Shown here piece by piece: positions 18,484 to 21,974 of a stretch of DNA of 21,974 bases. The first letter of the stretch is position 1; every line of letters starts with the position of its first letter. Origin of the DNA: Chromera velia (taxonomy: Eukaryota; Sar; Chromeraceae); NCBI GenBank assembly GCA_018398765.1, contig JAHBMJ010001826.1, forward strand, positions 1 to 21,974. The letters run 5' to 3'. Under the pieces are notes generated by a model. The model had not been told where the DNA came from and searched no databases. It saw only the letters and a program-made list of their open reading frames with translations. A program made the translations under genes and the position numbers.

Positions 18484-19720
18484 CGAGATTGCTTCTTTTG
18501 CTTGCTGTTCTATGAGTATATAACTAGTTCTGTATCTGATCGATCGGAACCAGTGTGTGCATGTCCGACGTTGACTCTGCTGTTTGCTGCGTGCGTGTCT
18601 GCACATGACTGACTGTCCACATTTGGTCTGACTCTGTCAGCTAGTGTATGCGCTTATTCACGGTAGTTGCCACCAGTTGGCACCTTTGTGTGATAATCCT
18701 TTTGCGTCAAAACGATGCGAAAGGTATGGGTGCTTAGCAGGAGGCTGAGTGTGCCACGGCTTTACAACCACTCCATCCATTGTGTACACACGCACATAAA
18801 GTCATCGGGACTTCCTTCTAAAAGAGCAGAGCTGAGAGAGTTCTTTCTGCTGCAAAGTAACACGCTGTCGGAAGCCGAAAAGACTTGCACTTTCGATCTT
18901 GATGTTGAGCCAGGAGGCATTGGATATATTTGATGCCCCTGAGGGAACGGCAGGCCTGAAGTACGAAAAGTCAAGTGTGTGACTGCTGCCGCATGGCCGG
19001 GTTCCCCTGTGATGGGTTGGTAAACCCTGGTTGCACTACTGACAGTGAGAAGGACCTGGTAGAAGGATTTGAAGCCGGTGATGGCTGCTCATGAAGCAAA
19101 CGATCGAAGAATCGGAGTAAAGCACTTCACGGAGTGAGGTCATGACAGAGTGTTCTGAAGTGTCATTTGGTTTGGCATGGTAGCTTAGTGAGAACGAGGA
19201 TGGCCAACACACAAACAAGCTTTCAGGAAGCTATGAGTGGAGCAATATGTAGCTGCACCCTTTTCTTTTCTCTACATCCTTTTGTAGCTGTTAACAATTC
19301 ATTGACGCTGAGTTGGACGTATACATATGGGCATCATGCTCTTAGACTAGCTGGTGCTGAAGACCCACAACTCCGATCGAGTCTTCCGGTCGACCAACGA
19401 CATACACAGGCGCTGGAGAGGTGCTTTTATTGGTGCCACCAGTATCTGCATCGGGCGTCTATCTCTAGGTGATCTTGGACTTGCGAGCACGCCTCACACA
19501 TCGTGGCTTTTTGAGATCGTTCTGAGTGTACATATGGAGGTGATTTGCGTGGCCTTCCACAGATTTTGGACACAGATGCTATCAAAATGAAGTTTTTAAA
19601 GCTCTAACGACATCTATGGTGACTTGGATGAGATCGACTTCGGATATTGAAGCGCATGCTTGACCTATTCTTTCATTTATCGCGAGGACGCGATTTCCTT
19701 ATCCATGGCTGGAGGGGATC
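18484..19720 (+). other. LTR-element interior, right part, no recognised protein
   Basis: Short broken frames only (for example 18715-18933 and 19167-19472). None shows RT, RNase H or integrase motifs. The 3' end (about 19711-19719, GGAGGGGAT) is a plausible polypurine tract immediately before the right LTR. Confidence 0.5.
19711..19719 (+). promoter_or_regulatory. Candidate polypurine tract
   Basis: GGAGGGGAT ends one base before the TG of the right LTR, the position where second-strand priming occurs in LTR retrotransposons. Confidence 0.55.
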
Positions 19721-20188
19721 TGTGGAGTTCTACCGTGTGGCGCCACCCTCTGGACCTTTGTATACGTTGTATCTGAATGAGCCTACGTGCCGACGTCATG
19801 CTCTGCTGCCGCGTATATACGCAGTCTGTCTGTACGTGTCGTACTTGAAGTTCTGCGCATGCATGCAAGTCTACGTTTAGCCTCTTTAGCAACATGCTGT
19901 CTGAGCAACATCCTACGGCAGGGTTTAAGTTGAAGTCAGCCGAAGTCATTGAATTTCTAGTGGAACCTATAGAGCCGGATTCATGTGGAGTTGGAAGAAG
20001 TCTGAAGACAAAGCTCAATAGAACCTCTTAGAGTCAAAGTAGGATTGAGACCTCGTTTACGTGAACCTATAAGGTATTGCTTGAGTTAGTGTTGCTCATG
20101 TTCCTTCCCTAGATCTTTTTAAGGTTCTTGTCTTCACTTTACCTTCTGTCTGAGCGCCATAAGGTGGCTGAACAGGAGGGATAAAGCA
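19721..20188 (+). repeat. Right (3') LTR, 468 bp
   Basis: Starts TGTGGAGTTCTACCGTGTGG and ends GGATAAAGCA, followed by the duplicated target GTTA. It lacks two 9-bp segments present in the left LTR. A palindrome GTGGCGCCAC near its start is conserved in both LTRs. Confidence 0.9.
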
Positions 20189-20192
20189 GTTA

Positions 20193-20632
20193 CATCAAAA
20201 ACATACTTATTATTACTAATGTGAACAACAGTTGGTACCATGACCGAGTTACTCCTAACCGTACTGTGTAAGCTAGGTTATCAAACTCTTTAAGAAATTT
20301 TTTTTATGTATATGAATGAATTGAATTGAGGCGGTTAAAGCCGGTGAGCCATGCATCACTTAGGCTTTTACCAACCACGAGGTATGACGTATATATGCAA
20401 TGTTATTAGAAAGAAACAAAAAAAAAAAAACCAATTATGAAACTAGCTATGAAACTCTATCTCATTATTGTGTTTATTAGCCCATCCTATCAATCATATC
20501 CTATTAAAAAACAATATGACGCTTACGGTTTGAAACTTTTTTTTCAAAAACGGCAGACTGTGAGTGGTGCTAAGAGTGAAAAGTCTGACTGGCGATATCG
20601 ATTCATTGATTTTCGTGCTGTCTTGACCGTCT
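20193..20632. other. Intergenic stretch between LTR element and MYND gene
   Basis: AT-rich with an A-run at about 20418-20430. It should contain the 3' untranslated region of the minus-strand MYND gene. No clear RNA gene or polyadenylation signal is assigned. The short plus-strand frame at 20437-20811 overlaps the MYND exon and is rejected. Confidence 0.5.
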
Positions 20633-21948
20633 CTATATCTCACTCTTTCTTTCTTCTTTCTTTTTTTTACCCTTCTCCAAAAGAACGTTTGTCACACTCT
20701 TCTTTAGGAGTGCACACCTCTCCTTGTGCCCCCCCGGCTTTCTCTTCCAATCCCTCTTCTGGCACTCCTTCCCACAATAGACGGCAAGCTTGCACACGCC
20801 GCAGTACATGAAGGAAGGGACTGCCACTTTGCATACGGAGCAGGGGAGGGGGCTATATTTTCTGTTCTCGGCCTTAGTAGGCAGGAAAGAATCATTTCCC
20901 TTTTGAAGAGGCTTTTCATTCCCGCGAAAGTCAGTGGGAGGGAATTGATGAACGGCAGTCTCGCACATGGAGGGAAGATCTTGGAGACGGAGTTTCTTCC
21001 ACTCAATCGAGGGAAAAAAATGGGGGTAAACGATGCATTTGGACGAGAGCGCTTGGGACTGCGAACTTGTGGCCTCAAGCCACCCGGTGAAGAGGGAGAT
21101 CTCTATTGGCAGCCGAGGCTGGGTGCCGGGTTGGGATGACGATGATAACTCAAGACTTTTCGCCATTTTGTGCATTTCTACCAAAATCTTAACTCTGTTC
21201 TTCTTTATGTATTTCTCAACCGCGGGATTGGACAGAGTGCACTGAATGGCTAACGCTCGCATGATCACGTACTCACTCTTCACAAGGACACTCACATCTC
21301 CTTTGGTTTCCTTTTCCTTCTCCCAACCAGAGGTCGCCATCTTGAAGAGTTCTACAGCGTCGGCGTTGGCTTCTCTCTCGGCAAAGGCTTTTGCTGCTGC
21401 TTTATAGAACTGGCTTGCTAGGGAGTAGTTTCTGAAGGATTTCGCAGCTACTCCCCAGTTGTAAAGCACAGAGCCCTCCTCGGGGCAGGAGTGCTTTACT
21501 AATTCTTTGGCATACCAGAAGTTTGCCCGGAGCAGATCAGACACGTCAATCGGCCCTGGCTCCCCACCCGCTCCCCCCTCCTCCTCCTTTTCTGACCTCT
21601 CATTGTTGAGAGCATGGATCGCCTCACTTGAAGGCTGTGTACCGGGGCCAGAACCCTCCAGAGCCCCGAGGAGGGCAAAGACGGGACCCACCAGTTCAAA
21701 ACTCCCCCGCTTCACCCGCACCTTCTGCAATGTCCGTTTGAGTGCCCTCCTGAAACGATGACTCTTCCAGATGAACATACGGAGTGCGTCGTTGTCTCTG
21801 ATTAGTTCGGTGAGTATGCTTGTACCCAAGAATGCGGTATACAACACTCTACTCAAATTTGGGGCCAGAAGAGACTCAGAGGGAATCTCCGACCATGTCT
21901 CAAAGAAGTCCAATGCAAACAAGAACAAAGACTCAACAGCCAAAAGAT
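20633..21948 (-). CDS. MYND zinc-finger protein, 3' exon (5' end outside the window)
   Basis: The minus-strand frame runs from the right edge region to a TAG at 20633-20635, about 437 residues. There is no ATG near its head and an in-frame TGA lies at 21950-21952, so it most likely begins at an acceptor AG near 21949 and earlier exons lie beyond the window. A MYND finger lies at 20714-20842 with the full ligand set C-x2-C-x9-C-x2-C-x5-C-x3-C-x11-H-x3-C. A Lys/Arg-rich tail (EKGKKKKEERK) follows. The middle (about residues 137-215: LLRANFWYAKELVKH, YNWGVAAKSFRNYSLASQF, YKAAAKAFAER) has the Ala/aromatic spacing of TPR-like helical repeats. An acidic low-complexity linker (EKEEEGGAGGEPGP) precedes it. 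MYND fingers generally bind proline-rich peptides in partner proteins. No SET or other catalytic domain is seen here, so the product is inferred to be an adaptor of unknown pathway. Confidence 0.8.
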
Positions 21949-21974
21949 CTCAACACGAGGAAGAGCATAAGGAC

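Larger units (their letters stand above)
16550..20192 (+). mobile_element. Non-autonomous LTR retrotransposon with nested insertion
   Basis: Two direct repeats (16554-17039, 486 bp; 19721-20188, 468 bp) both start TGTGGAGT and end AAAGCA, giving the canonical TG...CA termini. The element is flanked by a 4-bp duplication GTTA (16550-16553 and 20189-20192). A purine run GGAGGGGA sits just before the right LTR, and a TGG-initial candidate primer-binding site lies 3 bases after the left LTR. The interior is 2681 bp, of which about 1080 bp is a later foldback element, leaving roughly 1.6 kb of original interior. I find no protease, reverse transcriptase, RNase H or integrase motif. Orientation is set by the purine tract and primer site. 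It probably depended on another element's enzymes. LTR divergence near 10% makes it old. Confidence 0.85.

Noticed and set aside
1-21974. CRISPR array, bacterial operon or prophage-type system
   Set aside because: No regularly spaced repeat-spacer structure, no Shine-Dalgarno-led gene clusters and clear spliceosomal introns. The regular 315-bp period is a foldback element.

Overview
This window is nuclear DNA from a eukaryote. It has spliced genes with GT-AG introns, fragments of LINE reverse transcriptase, an LTR retrotransposon, MITE-like DNA elements, long microsatellites and one scaffold-gap base (N at 4054). There are no bacterial-type operons. A ciliary microtubule-inner-protein gene implies a lineage with a flagellated stage. 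The mix of repeat-rich DNA, GAAA and CTGT microsatellites and a MYND-finger gene would fit a free-living protist such as a chromerid alveolate (for example Chromera velia). That organism call is inference only.

Layout. Positions 1-7700 are AT-rich and full of retroelement debris: a LINE reverse-transcriptase pseudogene with in-frame stops (361-858), a LINE C-terminal fragment on the minus strand (3009-4053) that runs into the N, a 290-bp direct repeat that straddles the N (likely an assembly fault), an inverted pair of about 70-bp repeats (2056-2128 and 5129-5199), and a second, divergent LINE C-terminal fragment on the plus strand (6701-7486) with a (CATT)n-type tail. Positions 8246-14285 hold the genic core. 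A ten-exon minus-strand gene (8246-13043) encodes a 306-residue homologue of CFAP161. A divergent plus-strand three-exon gene (13772-14285) encodes a 112-residue charged, probably coiled-coil protein that I do not recognise. About 730 bp with a CpG-rich palindromic core separates the two starts. The CFAP161 introns carry large polypurine/polypyrimidine microsatellites; one of about 600 bp fills much of intron 5.

Positions 14286-15350 are CT/TG-rich low-complexity DNA. Positions 15355-15741 are a MITE with an 8-bp target-site duplication. Positions 16554-20188 are an old non-autonomous LTR retrotransposon (LTRs 486 and 468 bp, TG...CA ends, 4-bp target duplication GTTA). Its interior was later invaded by a foldback-type DNA element (17405-18481) made of three tandem 315-bp units, each a long hairpin. 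At the right edge (20633-21948) the 3' exon of a minus-strand MYND zinc-finger gene runs out of the window.

The CFAP161 reconstruction is the firmest result: ten exons join in one open frame, every junction uses GT-AG, and the total is exactly 921 coding bases including the stop. The most structurally unusual object is the triple-hairpin foldback element nested inside the LTR element. I saw no convincing new multi-gene system.
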